A stretch of DNA of 11,373 nucleotides from Oscillospiraceae bacterium (GCA_017523995.1 JAFWUX010000084.1:1-11373); one strand, 5' to 3'; numbered from the stretch's first letter, positions 1-5,964 are shown. Notes: generated by a model from the letters alone, not told the origin. Numbers and translations: made by a program.

Positions 1-137
1 ACCTCGCTGTTCCTGATCGCCTGCATCAGATAGTCCGTCTTGCTCAGACCGCTGGCTTTCTGCTTCGCAGTCCACAGATCATACTCAGCATCCGTCAGCC
101 TCAGACATATAGCATGATGACGTCTGCGTTTGGTCAT
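1..137 (-). CDS. MobC-like relaxosome accessory protein (5' part only)
   Basis: Only the first 45 codons are in the window; the gene continues past the left edge. The start is an ATG at 135-137 with a good GAAAGGAG ribosome binding site. The N-terminus is basic (MTKRRRHHA) and is followed by a strand-helix-helix pattern: ICLRLTDAEYDLW, then KASGLSKTDYLMQAI. This is the typical N-terminal ribbon-helix-helix of MobC-type plasmid mobilization proteins in Firmicutes. These bind near oriT and help the relaxase open the strand at nic. The repeat-rich non-coding region just upstream fits that role, and in such modules the relaxase gene usually comes next, here outside the window. A generic ribbon-helix-helix repressor cannot be excluded because the C-terminal half is missing. 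Confidence 0.7.
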   Translation of the reverse strand, partial: MTKRRRHHAICLRLTDAEYDLWTAKQKASGLSKTDYLMQAIRNSE

Positions 138-149
138 ACGCGCTCCTTT

Positions 150-166
150 CCGCCGCTCTGCGGCGG
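150..166 (-). repeat. GC-rich hairpin abutting the mobC ribosome binding site
   Basis: CCGCCGC (150-156) pairs perfectly with GCGGCGG (160-166) around a 3-base loop. On the minus strand it lies directly before the GAAAGGAG ribosome binding site of the mobC-like gene, so it could affect its translation. No T-run follows, so it is not a normal terminator. Confidence 0.5.
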
Positions 167-172
167 CTGTTA

Positions 173-200
173 GGGGAAGGTCTCGGAGGGGGAACGTCTC
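173..200. repeat. Pair of 12-bp direct repeats upstream of mobC
   Basis: GGGGAAGGTCTC (173-184) and GGGGAACGTCTC (189-200) match at 11 of 12 bases, with a 16-bp period. Ribbon-helix-helix proteins commonly bind short tandem repeats, so these are candidate binding sites for the adjacent MobC-like protein. The role is inferred from position only. Confidence 0.45.
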
Positions 201-203
201 TGA

Positions 204-242
204 GCAGGTAGACCGATGTGTCAATACATCGGTACTACCTGC
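204..242. repeat. Long inverted repeat, 16-bp stem
   Basis: GCAGGTAGACCGATGT (204-219) pairs with 226-233 and 235-242 around the 6-base loop GTCAAT, with one unpaired A at 234. There is no T-run on either side, which argues against a terminator. It may be a relaxosome or cruciform site in the transfer region, or an attenuator upstream of mobC. Confidence 0.6.
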
Positions 243-366
243 CCACACACAACGCCAGGGCTTCAAGCATTCTGACATCAGCGGCATCATCCGCGTCAGC
301 TGCATCCGGCTCGCACCAGCGCCCTTGCGTCGGCATCCACGCCTGCATCGTTACGCTGTGATAGGT

Positions 367-414
367 GCAGGATCGCACTTTCCACCTAAAATGCGATATG
401 CGTTTTTGGCGGAA
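367..414 (-). other. Candidate origin of transfer (oriT)
   Basis: Read on the minus strand, an imperfect inverted repeat is followed 12 bases later by ATCCTG|C. The repeat arms are TTCCACCTAAAATGC (380-394) and GCGTTTTTGGCGGAA (400-414), 12 of 15 pairs, with a 5-base loop. ATCCTG|C matches the core of the nic sequence used by RP4-type (MOBP) relaxases, placing nic between 368 and 367. In RP4 the inverted repeat also lies just 5' of nic. The nearby MobC-like gene supports this. No relaxase is visible and a 7-base motif can occur by chance, so this is a candidate only. Confidence 0.4.
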
Positions 415-491
415 TCGCCCCGCGCCGGTGACATACAGCATTCAGCCCCCGAAACGATACTCCCCGATATATGTTTCTGCTGTTTTATAGA

Positions 492-892
492 TCAGCCGCC
501 GATAAAATCAAGGTCAATGGCTGAATCGTCTGTTTCTACGTCGGCCTCGGCAGTTCTGGTGCTTGTCGCTTCTGAGGAAACTGCGGTCTGCGGCATCGGA
601 TAGCCCTGATTCAGACTGAGCATCAGGCTTGCAAGGAACTTCGGCATCTCGGCTGTGAACACTTTGCCGACCTCTGATACGATCTGGTCGACAAAGCGTT
701 CCTCACGCTGCCGGTTCTCAAAATACGGATCGTCCTCCAGCTTTTCATCCGGTCGAAGTACTCGTTGACCGCCTTAATGACGGCAGTATTGCCGGACTTC
801 ACCTTGTCCTTGTCGAAATCATGTAGGTAATTCCAGGCTTTGGCGTGTTCGGGATTGTCCAGATTGAAGCGGAAACAGGTCATTTTCACCAT
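492..892 (-). pseudogene. ParR-like partition adaptor, frameshifted
   Basis: The gene starts at ATG 890-892, one base after the ParM-like stop codon, with an AAGGAGG ribosome binding site inside the end of that gene. This is tight translational coupling. The first 50 residues (CFRFNLDNPEHAKAWNYLHDF ... AVIKAVNEYFDRMK) look like the centromere-binding ParR proteins encoded after parM in actin-type partition operons. At the A-run complementary to 742-745 one base appears to be missing. In the shifted frame the protein continues as EDDPYFENRQREERFVDQIV and ends in an acidic tail at the TGA at 492-494. Restoring one A gives a single 133-aa protein. As written, translation leaves the frame after residue 50 and stops at 623 (90 aa). 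The cause may be a true mutation or a base-calling error. Programmed frameshifting is unlikely because no slippery heptamer is seen. Confidence 0.7.
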
Positions 893-893
893 G

Positions 894-1814
894 TTACCTG
901 CCCTCCTTCCTGAGCTGCACCGCGGCGAAATCTTCATAGCCCTTTGCCGATGCACAGATATCCCCGATGATTGTCACACGGTCATGATCGTATGTCCCGA
1001 AATGCTCGATCAGCCTACCGCCGCCACCAGTGATGTAGAGCCGCATCAGCTTCGGGTTGTATTCATACTTGCGGAGCAGAGCAAAGATGTTGTCTGCATA
1101 TTCGGAAATCGCCTGACGGAGAACCTCCGCGTATTCGCTGTCGATGTCTGCCTTGCCGTAACGGATCATGGTCTGGATGATCGTCTCGTCCACAGTCACG
1201 CCGAGCTTGTCCATCATGGCATTGGAAGCAGCCTTAACACACTGGTTTACGCCCATTTTTTCGGTGTAGCTTTGTGTGGTGATTGGTTTGCGGTTGTTGA
1301 TCTTCATGATATTGACCGTGCCGTTGCCGATGTCCGCAAGCATATTCAGTCCGGTCATATCCTTGAGATACGGTACAACGGCGGCATAGCCCTGCGGAAA
1401 GACGGAACAGCCGATAATTCGGACAGAATAGAGCTTATCCTCATACCGGAATTCCACGCTTTCACGCTGAAGCATATACCGCCGGAAATCCTCACGCTGC
1501 CGGTTTACCCATGTAAGGGGCAGACCGACTGCAAGGTGAACGTCTGCGGAAGTGATGCCCTCACGGTTCAGCTCACGGGCAATGCCCATAAGAGTGAACA
1601 GGTAATTGTCGTTGTCCTCCCACTTGTCCGGCAGATACTCTTTGTGTCCCTCACCGATCAGATAGTAGCTGCCGTCATAGTACAGCGTATTTCTGGTGAA
1701 GGTCGGTGCTGCATCAAGTCTGGTGATGCCCGTCGGTGTGACCGTGTTCGCGGTCTTGATGTTTCCGTAGCCGTGGTCGATTCCCACGATCAGGAAGTTC
1801 TTGTATCGTTTCAT
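894..1814 (-). CDS. parM: ParM/StbA-type actin-like ATPase
   Basis: The protein (306 aa) is an actin-fold ATPase of the ParM/StbA family, which forms filaments that push plasmid copies apart. Visible nucleotide-binding motifs are phosphate-1 near residues 10-23 (VGIDHGYGNIKTAN), phosphate-2 near 159-168 (LADIGNGTVN) and the adenosine motif near 260-268 (YITGGGGRL). Two in-frame ATGs lie at 1820 and 1814. GGAGG is only about a base from the first but 7 bases from the second, so I chose the second. The ParR-like partner follows immediately. Such genes occur on plasmids and on integrative elements that pass through a circular stage. Family assignment is firm; the exact partition type is not resolved. 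Confidence 0.88.
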   Translation of the reverse strand: MKRYKNFLIVGIDHGYGNIKTANTVTPTGITRLDAAPTFTRNTLYYDGSYYLIGEGHKEYLPDKWEDNDNYLFTLMGIARELNREGITSADVHLAVGLPLTWVNRQREDFRRYMLQRESVEFRYEDKLYSVRIIGCSVFPQGYAAVVPYLKDMTGLNMLADIGNGTVNIMKINNRKPITTQSYTEKMGVNQCVKAASNAMMDKLGVTVDETIIQTMIRYGKADIDSEYAEVLRQAISEYADNIFALLRKYEYNPKLMRLYITGGGGRLIEHFGTYDHDRVTIIGDICASAKGYEDFAAVQLRKEGR

Positions 1815-1882
1815 TTGCATCCCTCCGTATATATTTCGTATTCGGTTCTGAGATACGGCCGCTATCCCCTGAACCTGAATCC

Positions 1883-1888
1883 ATTATA
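1883..1888 (-). promoter_or_regulatory. Probable -10 box for the parM operon
   Basis: TATAAT lies on the minus strand about 70 bases before the parM start. No good -35 box stands 16-18 bases upstream, so the promoter may be weak or activator- or repressor-controlled, as is usual for partition operons. Confidence 0.35.
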
Positions 1889-1920
1889 TATCTTTTCCGA
1901 GGACTTAGGGATGGCTGCGT

Positions 1921-1939
1921 GTTGCATGAGAGTTGCATG
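1921..1939. repeat. Two GTTGCATG direct repeats upstream of parM
   Basis: GTTGCATG occurs at 1921-1928 and 1932-1939, spaced 11 bp, about one helical turn. In actin-type partition systems ParR binds direct repeats upstream of parM (the centromere parC). Two short copies are weak evidence, so the assignment is tentative. Confidence 0.3.
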
Positions 1940-1979
1940 GAATGGGGCATAAAAATCTAAATTGAAGTGCTGGATAAGA

Positions 1980-2019
1980 AAAGGAGCCAGAGGAGATATC
2001 ATAATCCTCTGGCTCCTTT
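1980..2019 (-). terminator. Strong intrinsic terminator after the 222-aa regulator gene
   Basis: A perfect 15-bp stem (1980-1994 with 2005-2019) surrounds a 10-base loop. On the minus strand it is followed by TTTTCTT, and it lies 31 bases after the stop of the XRE regulator gene. The stem would also fold in plus-strand RNA. It insulates the parM operon from the cargo upstream. Confidence 0.85.
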
Positions 2020-2049
2020 ATTCAAAGAACAAAACGATATTTAATTTTC

Positions 2050-2718
2050 CTATGGCTTGCTGGTTATATTTAATGCATAAGCATCATCAAGTAAATAATT
2101 TAGTCTTTTTGTAATTTCATAGCATAAGTATTCTCGTTTCTTTTTAGTTTCAAGCTCACTATCAACAATCATTTCTATTTTATCCTGTTCATCACAATTA
2201 TCGGGAAGGCTGATATTCACATCATCATTGTCACTTTTTGAAGTGAATTCGTATAAAGATTGTAAGCAATCAAGGAAATCAGCTAAATGCTCAGACTCTA
2301 AAAATGCACTCAGGCTATCCTTAGAAGCTGTATTATTGTATTTCAAATCCAATGTATCGTGAGTATGCTTATGAATAATCTGGACAGCAGTAGTGCTGAT
2401 TCCAATATACTCTGCAGTACTAGCTAGATCAAATGTAACAGAATCTGTTTCACCTAGAAGGTATCCAATATCAACATCGAAAAAATCAGCAATAACAATC
2501 ATAGTTTCCAATTTGGGATAACCAATCATCTTTTTTCGTTCTATAAATCCTACTCTGATCCACCGACTTACCGCCTTTTGTGAAAAAGGCGGTTCCCCAT
2601 TCTTTCTATATTTAATAGTCATTAGTTTTGCTAGTTGATACTGGCTGAGGCCTCTTTCCTTCATCAGTTCTTTGAGTCTTTCATTCCATATATTGGCATT
2701 GTATAGAGCTTTATTCAC
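2050..2718 (-). CDS. XRE-family transcriptional regulator, 222 aa
   Basis: The N-terminal third (about residues 13-88) is a Cro/C1-type helix-turn-helix: NERLKELMKERGLSQYQLAKLM, recognition part FSQKAVSRWIRVG, then PKLETMIVIADFFDVDIGYLLGE. It has a longer loop between helices than usual (TIKYRKNGEPP). The remaining 130 residues are acidic and helical and I do not recognise them; they could sense a ligand or mediate oligomerisation. The start is GTG at 2716-2718, supported by AAAGGAGG 7 bases upstream; the next ATG would cut into the domain. The gene is divergent from a 57-aa gene, and palindromes in the shared region suggest autoregulation. It is AT-rich, like the rest of the cargo, and ends at a strong terminator. 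Confidence 0.85.
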   Translation of the reverse strand: MNKALYNANIWNERLKELMKERGLSQYQLAKLMTIKYRKNGEPPFSQKAVSRWIRVGFIERKKMIGYPKLETMIVIADFFDVDIGYLLGETDSVTFDLASTAEYIGISTTAVQIIHKHTHDTLDLKYNNTASKDSLSAFLESEHLADFLDCLQSLYEFTSKSDNDDVNISLPDNCDEQDKIEMIVDSELETKKKREYLCYEITKRLNYLLDDAYALNITSKP

Positions 2719-2736
2719 TTTTTCTCCTCCTTTGAA

Positions 2737-2753
2737 TAGATTTATCTAGTATA
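2737..2753 (-). promoter_or_regulatory. Promoter -10 box and palindromic operator of the 222-aa regulator
   Basis: On the minus strand a TATACT -10 box (2748-2753) is followed at once by the perfect palindrome TAGATTTATCTA (2737-2748). The palindrome would cover the transcription start. A T-rich stretch and TTTACA lie upstream as poor -35 candidates. The position suits autorepression by the HTH protein; this is inferred. Confidence 0.4.
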
Positions 2754-2777
2754 TTTTGAAAAACAAATGTAAAAAAA

Positions 2778-2821
2778 CTACTTCTGAGTAGATAGACATA
2801 CTCGAGACAATCTGATATAAT
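2778..2821 (+). promoter_or_regulatory. Strong promoter with operator palindromes for the 57-aa gene
   Basis: TAGACA (2793-2798), a 17-bp spacer and TATAAT (2816-2821) form a near-consensus sigma-A promoter with an extended -10 TG at 2813-2814. Just upstream is CTACT-TCTG-AGTAG (2778-2791). GAGTA (2786-2790) and TACTC (2799-2803) form a second inverted repeat around the -35 box. A repressor bound here would block the polymerase; the neighbouring XRE protein is the obvious candidate. Confidence 0.65.
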
Positions 2822-2871
2822 AATTATACAGCAAACTTGCTGCCATGTCAATCAAGGGAGGTGAAAATACA

Positions 2872-3045
2872 ATGTGTAGTTTTAAGCAAACCGTAGAACC
2901 AATCATGAAATACTTGTTGGAATTAAAAATACCGCAGCTCCTTATTGTAAGTGTAACCATTCGTAAAGGATTAACTTTGATAATTGACGGAGGATATGAT
3001 CTTAGAATCGGTGAAATGGTTCTTGCTAAACATGAGCCGACATGA
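2872..3045 (+). CDS. Small protein of unknown function, 57 aa
   Basis: I do not recognise this protein. It starts MCSFKQTVEPIMKYLLELKI, has a short beta-rich middle (LLIVSVTIRKGLTLIIDGG) and ends VLAKHEPT. It has no signal peptide and no clear membrane span. An ATG at 2845 is in frame, but GGGAGGTG sits directly before the ATG at 2872, so I use the latter. A near-consensus promoter lies about 50 bases upstream and a hairpin terminator follows, so it appears to be a real monocistronic gene. It is divergent from the 222-aa regulator and convergent with the 103-aa regulator. A regulator-controlled small effector or an antirepressor are possibilities without direct support. Confidence 0.65.
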   Translation: MCSFKQTVEPIMKYLLELKIPQLLIVSVTIRKGLTLIIDGGYDLRIGEMVLAKHEPT

Positions 3046-3091
3046 GAAAACACATTCATAGTACATTGAAGTCTATTGCACAGCCAAAGCA

Positions 3092-3124
3092 GAACGCCAG
3101 CCAAAAAAGGTCTGGCTGGCGTTC
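3092..3124. terminator. Bidirectional terminator between convergent genes
   Basis: GAACGCCAGCCA (3092-3103) pairs perfectly with 3113-3124 around a 9-base loop. It lies after the 57-aa gene on the plus strand and overlaps the stop codon of the 103-aa regulator on the minus strand. The T-tails on both sides are modest. Confidence 0.7.
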
Positions 3125-3434
3125 ATTTGGATGCTAAATCCTCAATTATTTCAGCAATGTTGTGAAGCTGATCTTTATTTAACTTTTTTAAATTTGCAAC
3201 AACTGAACTGAGTAATTCCGGTTGTTCAGAATCAAAATCGAAAAACTCTTGTGGCGTAATTCCAAGATATTCACAAATAAAGAAGAAACTAGCCATCGAA
3301 GGAAGCGCCTTACCATTTTCAATATTATTGATATAACCGGCATTTTGACCGATAGAAAGGCTCATATCGCGTGCAGACACGCCTTTTTCTGTTCTAAGCT
3401 TTGCAAGTCGTATTGGGAACTGCTCCTCAAACAT
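3123..3434 (-). CDS. XRE-family transcriptional regulator, 103 aa
   Basis: This is a compact SinR-like helix-turn-helix protein. Residues 6-65 form the domain: PIRLAKLRTEKGVSARDMSLSIG, recognition helix NAGYINNIENGKALPS, then FFFICEYLGITPQEFFDF. A short helical tail (VVANLKKLNKDQLHNIAEIIEDL) probably dimerises. An open frame extends upstream to 3554, but GGGGAGG is 7 bases before the ATG at 3432-3434, which I chose; the ATG six bases earlier is too close to that site. The gene is divergent from the dockerin gene. Three copies of ATGCGATA between them, two of which overlap -10 boxes, suggest that it controls both itself and the dockerin operon. Confidence 0.85.
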   Translation of the reverse strand: MFEEQFPIRLAKLRTEKGVSARDMSLSIGQNAGYINNIENGKALPSMASFFFICEYLGITPQEFFDFDSEQPELLSSVVANLKKLNKDQLHNIAEIIEDLASK

Positions 3435-3457
3435 ACACATTCCTCCCCATATGTTAT

Positions 3458-3469
3458 ATTGTATCGCAT
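3458..3469 (-). promoter_or_regulatory. Operator copy A over the 103-aa regulator promoter
   Basis: On the minus strand TATGCGATACAAT contains ATGCGATA (complement of 3462-3469) overlapping a TACAAT -10 box (3458-3463). It lies 24 bases before the gene start. The -35 region is poor. The 13-base sequence differs in one base from copy C at the dockerin promoter. Confidence 0.45.
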
Positions 3470-3494
3470 AGAACATAAAATAATGCTTGATTTG

Positions 3495-3537
3495 ATGCGA
3501 TATTCTTATTGACATATTTGATTGAATATGATATAAT
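3495..3537 (+). promoter_or_regulatory. Promoter P1 of the dockerin operon with operator copy B
   Basis: TTGACA (3509-3514), a 17-bp spacer and TATAAT (3532-3537) are a perfect sigma-A promoter, with an extended -10 TG at 3529-3530. ATGCGATA (3495-3502) lies just upstream of the -35 box. Transcription from here would give a leader of about 205 bases. Confidence 0.7.
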
Positions 3538-3656
3538 TGATTTGAGCATAACAATTAAAACTATGCATCTTGATGTTCACTGCCATTAGAATCTATTTTT
3601 ATAATTATCAAATGAGGTATGATATACTATATCTATCAAGCAATAGCCTATAGTGA

Positions 3657-3685
3657 TTGACAAACCTTCAGTTATGCGATATAAT
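3657..3685 (+). promoter_or_regulatory. Promoter P2 of the dockerin operon with operator copy C
   Basis: A second perfect promoter, TTGACA (3657-3662), 17 bp, TATAAT (3680-3685), gives a leader of about 60 bases. ATGCGATA (3674-3681) overlaps the -10 box, a position where a bound regulator would block transcription. Confidence 0.7.
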
Positions 3686-3750
3686 TACCAAAAAAAGAAT
3701 AATTAGTAGAAAATATTTTATGTTTTTTTGAATTGAGAGGAGGAACCATT

Positions 3751-5415
3751 ATGAAAAAACTATCGAAAGTGATCGCATTACTTTTATCGGGGTGCATGAT
3801 GCTCTCAGCATTCGTATCATCTGCAGTGACTGTATGCGCAGCAGATGACCAACTTGAAGCCCAAACGGAAGCATGGGATGGCGGTATTGATACTTCTTGG
3901 TACGATTCAGAAGAGCAGGAACTATATATCTTTTCTGCAACTGAATTTGCTGGACTGGCTTCTCTCGTAAATTCTGGCAAAACATTTGAAGGACAAACAG
4001 TATACCTTGAAAGTGATATTGATTTATCAGGAGCTCAGTGGACACCAATAGGTTTAGAAAAGAACAAGGCTTTTTGCGGAATTCTGGATGGCAAAGGGCA
4101 TGTTATCAACAATTTTGTTTGCACCTCACAAAAACAATTCTACGGATTATTCGGCTATTTATCAGGAACAGTTCGTTACTTATCACTAAGCAATTTAAAA
4201 TGTGCCGTTGCTGATAAAGGAAGCAATAATTACGAAAGCTATGGTGGAGCTATCGCAGCTATAGTAAATAATGGTACAATTGAGAATTGTAAAGCGTCAG
4301 GAACCGTTTCTGGTGCTAAAGCTTCAAATGCTGTTGATATGGTAGTAGGAGGAATTGCAGGAAAAGTAACTGGAAGATGTGAAATGCGAAATTGCCATAT
4401 AGAAGGTAATGTGTCATTAGGCGGGTCGGGCGGTTACTATCCTAATCGGAATAGTTATGCTGGAGGAATCTGTGGCTTACAATGCGAAGGAGAAGCGATA
4501 ATAGATTGTTGTTCTGTGTTAGCTGCGGTTTTTTCGCATACTGGATCTTACGAACAAATGGCTTATGCCGGAGGCATTTGTGGTGCTGCTTTTGGATCGC
4601 TTCAGATTACCAATACATATAATTGTGGGAGTATTGTAGCGGATAGTAAGCGAAAAAGTAATTCTGGAATAATATCCGATACGATGCAGTCTTGCTCTGG
4701 CGGAATTGCTGGATATATCTCATCACAATCAAAAATAGAGAATGTTTATAATACCGGAAGTTGTGAAGCGGTTATTTGCGGAGGTGCTGTAGGTATAAGT
4801 GCAGATGATGCTACTTTAAAAAACGTATTCTATATGAGTGCTTCTGCTGAAAAAGGTGTTGCTAAAGGCGATGATACAACTATTGCAAAAAGTACCGCGA
4901 ATATGAAAAAAGCAGAATTCGCCAACTCTCTGGGTGATGCGTTTGTCTATGTTGAGGGTTCATATCCTAAACTAGCATGGGAATTAGATAGCACCTCTGC
5001 TAATACTGATCCGGCAATTGCTGAGATGCAAATCAAGGTCGGCGAATCCACACAAATGACCGTAACGAACTACACAGGCGGTGTTACATGGGTATCTCAG
5101 AATCCTGAAATTGCGACAATTGACTCAGATGGTATTGTAACTGGATTAAAACCCGGTAAAGCATCCATATTTGCTATCCTTGACAGTGGGAAAGCGTTGT
5201 CAGGAACGATTGAAGTAGTTTCAGGCGAAACTATTATCGGTGATTGTAATAATGATAGCAAGTTTGATATTGCTGATGTCGTATTCCTTCAAAAATGGCT
5301 GTTGACTGAGAATAATACGCTTCCTAATTGGATAGCGGCTGATTTGAATGATGACGGATATCTGAATGTCGTCGATTTAAGTATTATGAAAAATATGCTT
5401 TTGTCGAATAAATAA
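3751..5415 (+). CDS. Secreted dockerin protein with beta-helix and Ig-like domains
   Basis: The 554-aa protein has a signal peptide at residues 1-30 (KK, hydrophobic core, cut near VCA-A). About residues 60-370 carry GLUG-like repeats of glycine-rich GGIAG, GGICG and GLFGYL units typical of a right-handed beta-helix, here rich in cysteine. A bacterial Ig-like (Big2) domain follows at about 421-491 (TWVSQNPEIATIDSDGIVTGLKPGKASI). A type I dockerin lies at 497-554 with two calcium loops, DCNNDSKFDIAD and DLNDDGYLNVVD. Dockerins plug into cohesins of cellulosome scaffoldins, so it is probably displayed on the cell surface complex. No glycosidase catalytic motif is visible; binding or adhesion, or an unrecognised beta-helix lyase, are options. 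The ATG at 3751 has GAGGAGG 7 bases upstream. AT-rich base use suggests acquisition with the element. Confidence 0.88.
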   Translation: MKKLSKVIALLLSGCMMLSAFVSSAVTVCAADDQLEAQTEAWDGGIDTSWYDSEEQELYIFSATEFAGLASLVNSGKTFEGQTVYLESDIDLSGAQWTPIGLEKNKAFCGILDGKGHVINNFVCTSQKQFYGLFGYLSGTVRYLSLSNLKCAVADKGSNNYESYGGAIAAIVNNGTIENCKASGTVSGAKASNAVDMVVGGIAGKVTGRCEMRNCHIEGNVSLGGSGGYYPNRNSYAGGICGLQCEGEAIIDCCSVLAAVFSHTGSYEQMAYAGGICGAAFGSLQITNTYNCGSIVADSKRKSNSGIISDTMQSCSGGIAGYISSQSKIENVYNTGSCEAVICGGAVGISADDATLKNVFYMSASAEKGVAKGDDTTIAKSTANMKKAEFANSLGDAFVYVEGSYPKLAWELDSTSANTDPAIAEMQIKVGESTQMTVTNYTGGVTWVSQNPEIATIDSDGIVTGLKPGKASIFAILDSGKALSGTIEVVSGETIIGDCNNDSKFDIADVVFLQKWLLTENNTLPNWIAADLNDDGYLNVVDLSIMKNMLLSNK

Positions 5416-5444
5416 GGGAATACAATCGTGAAGGGAGCATGTTC

Positions 5445-5840
5445 ATGGGATTGTTTGATATGCTAGGTAAGATGCTAGAAAGCACAAATGACACTTCATC
5501 CAACCAAGAAGCCAAAATACCGTGGCAAAAACTACATCCCTTTAATGAATCAGCGAATCGTACAACAATAGATGGAACAATTTCTTTAAGTAGATTCAAA
5601 GAAATTGTCGAAAAAGTTGCAGAATCGACTGATGCGCGTATTGAATCAGTTCAAGTAATCGGTGCAGTAATTTATATCACTGTAAAAGCTAGACGTTCCT
5701 CATGGGGCACAACATTGAATTTCGATGACAACGGACAAATAACTGGTAATTGCAGTATTTCAACTCCATATGAAGACTCAGGTGCTGTCCGCATATTTGC
5801 ACAACAAGTGCGAGATAAAATCCTTGAAGAATTACAATAA
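5445..5840 (+). CDS. Protein of unknown function, 131 aa
   Basis: I do not recognise this protein. It starts MGLFDMLGKMLEST, has a polar linker, then a mixed domain of about 85 residues: FKEIVEKVAESTDARIESVQVIG, strand AVIYITVKARRSS, strand TTLNFDDNGQITGNC, and a C-terminal helix (AVRIFAQQVRDKILEEL). There is no signal peptide, so it is probably cytoplasmic. An ATG at 5439 is too close to the GGGAG site; the ATG at 5445 is 7 bases from it. It follows the dockerin gene by 29 bases and shares its terminator, so the two are probably co-transcribed. A cytoplasmic partner for a secreted dockerin protein is unexpected, and its role is unknown. Confidence 0.75.
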   Translation: MGLFDMLGKMLESTNDTSSNQEAKIPWQKLHPFNESANRTTIDGTISLSRFKEIVEKVAESTDARIESVQVIGAVIYITVKARRSSWGTTLNFDDNGQITGNCSISTPYEDSGAVRIFAQQVRDKILEELQ

Positions 5841-5844
5841 CGAA

Positions 5845-5885
5845 AAAGCAGATGCATCCAAAGAAATGCATCTGCTTTGCTTTTT
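5845..5885 (+). terminator. Strong intrinsic terminator of the dockerin operon
   Basis: A perfect 13-bp stem (5845-5857 with 5866-5878) has an 8-base loop and is followed by GCTTTTT. It starts four bases after the stop codon of the 131-aa gene. Confidence 0.92.
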
Positions 5886-5964
5886 AATTCGTATAGATAA
5901 TAGTTAGTTGACAAAATCATCGAAAATAGCCACTTTGGCGTTACTCTCCATAAGAACACTCTAC

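Larger units (their letters stand above)
138..491. other. Repeat-rich non-coding mobilization region
   Basis: These 354 bases separate the parR-like remnant from the mobC-like gene. I see no convincing gene in either strand; the open frames here have no ribosome binding site and no recognisable protein. The stretch holds, from the mobC start outward, a GC-rich hairpin (150-166), two direct repeats (173-200), a long inverted repeat (204-242) and an imperfect inverted repeat next to a nic-like sequence (367-414). Such density between a partition operon and a mobC gene is what is expected of an oriT and relaxosome-binding region. That role is inferred. Confidence 0.55.

Noticed and set aside
130..603. 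157-aa plus-strand open frame in the mobilization region
   Set aside because: Runs through several inverted repeats, lacks a ribosome binding site and overlaps the parR-like gene end; composition is not protein-like.
739..752. Programmed -1 frameshift in the parR-like gene
   Set aside because: No X XXY YYZ slippery heptamer in frame and no clear stimulatory structure; a lost A in a short run explains the break more simply.
840..1952. Long plus-strand open frame opposite parM
   Set aside because: It is the antisense shadow of the ParM-like gene, whose nucleotide-binding motifs and ribosome binding site are clear. The plus-strand product resembles no protein.
2778..3104. 108-aa minus-strand open frame over the 57-aa gene
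   Set aside because: It spans a promoter and most of a terminator stem, has no ribosome binding site and no known similarity; the plus-strand small gene has all expression signals.
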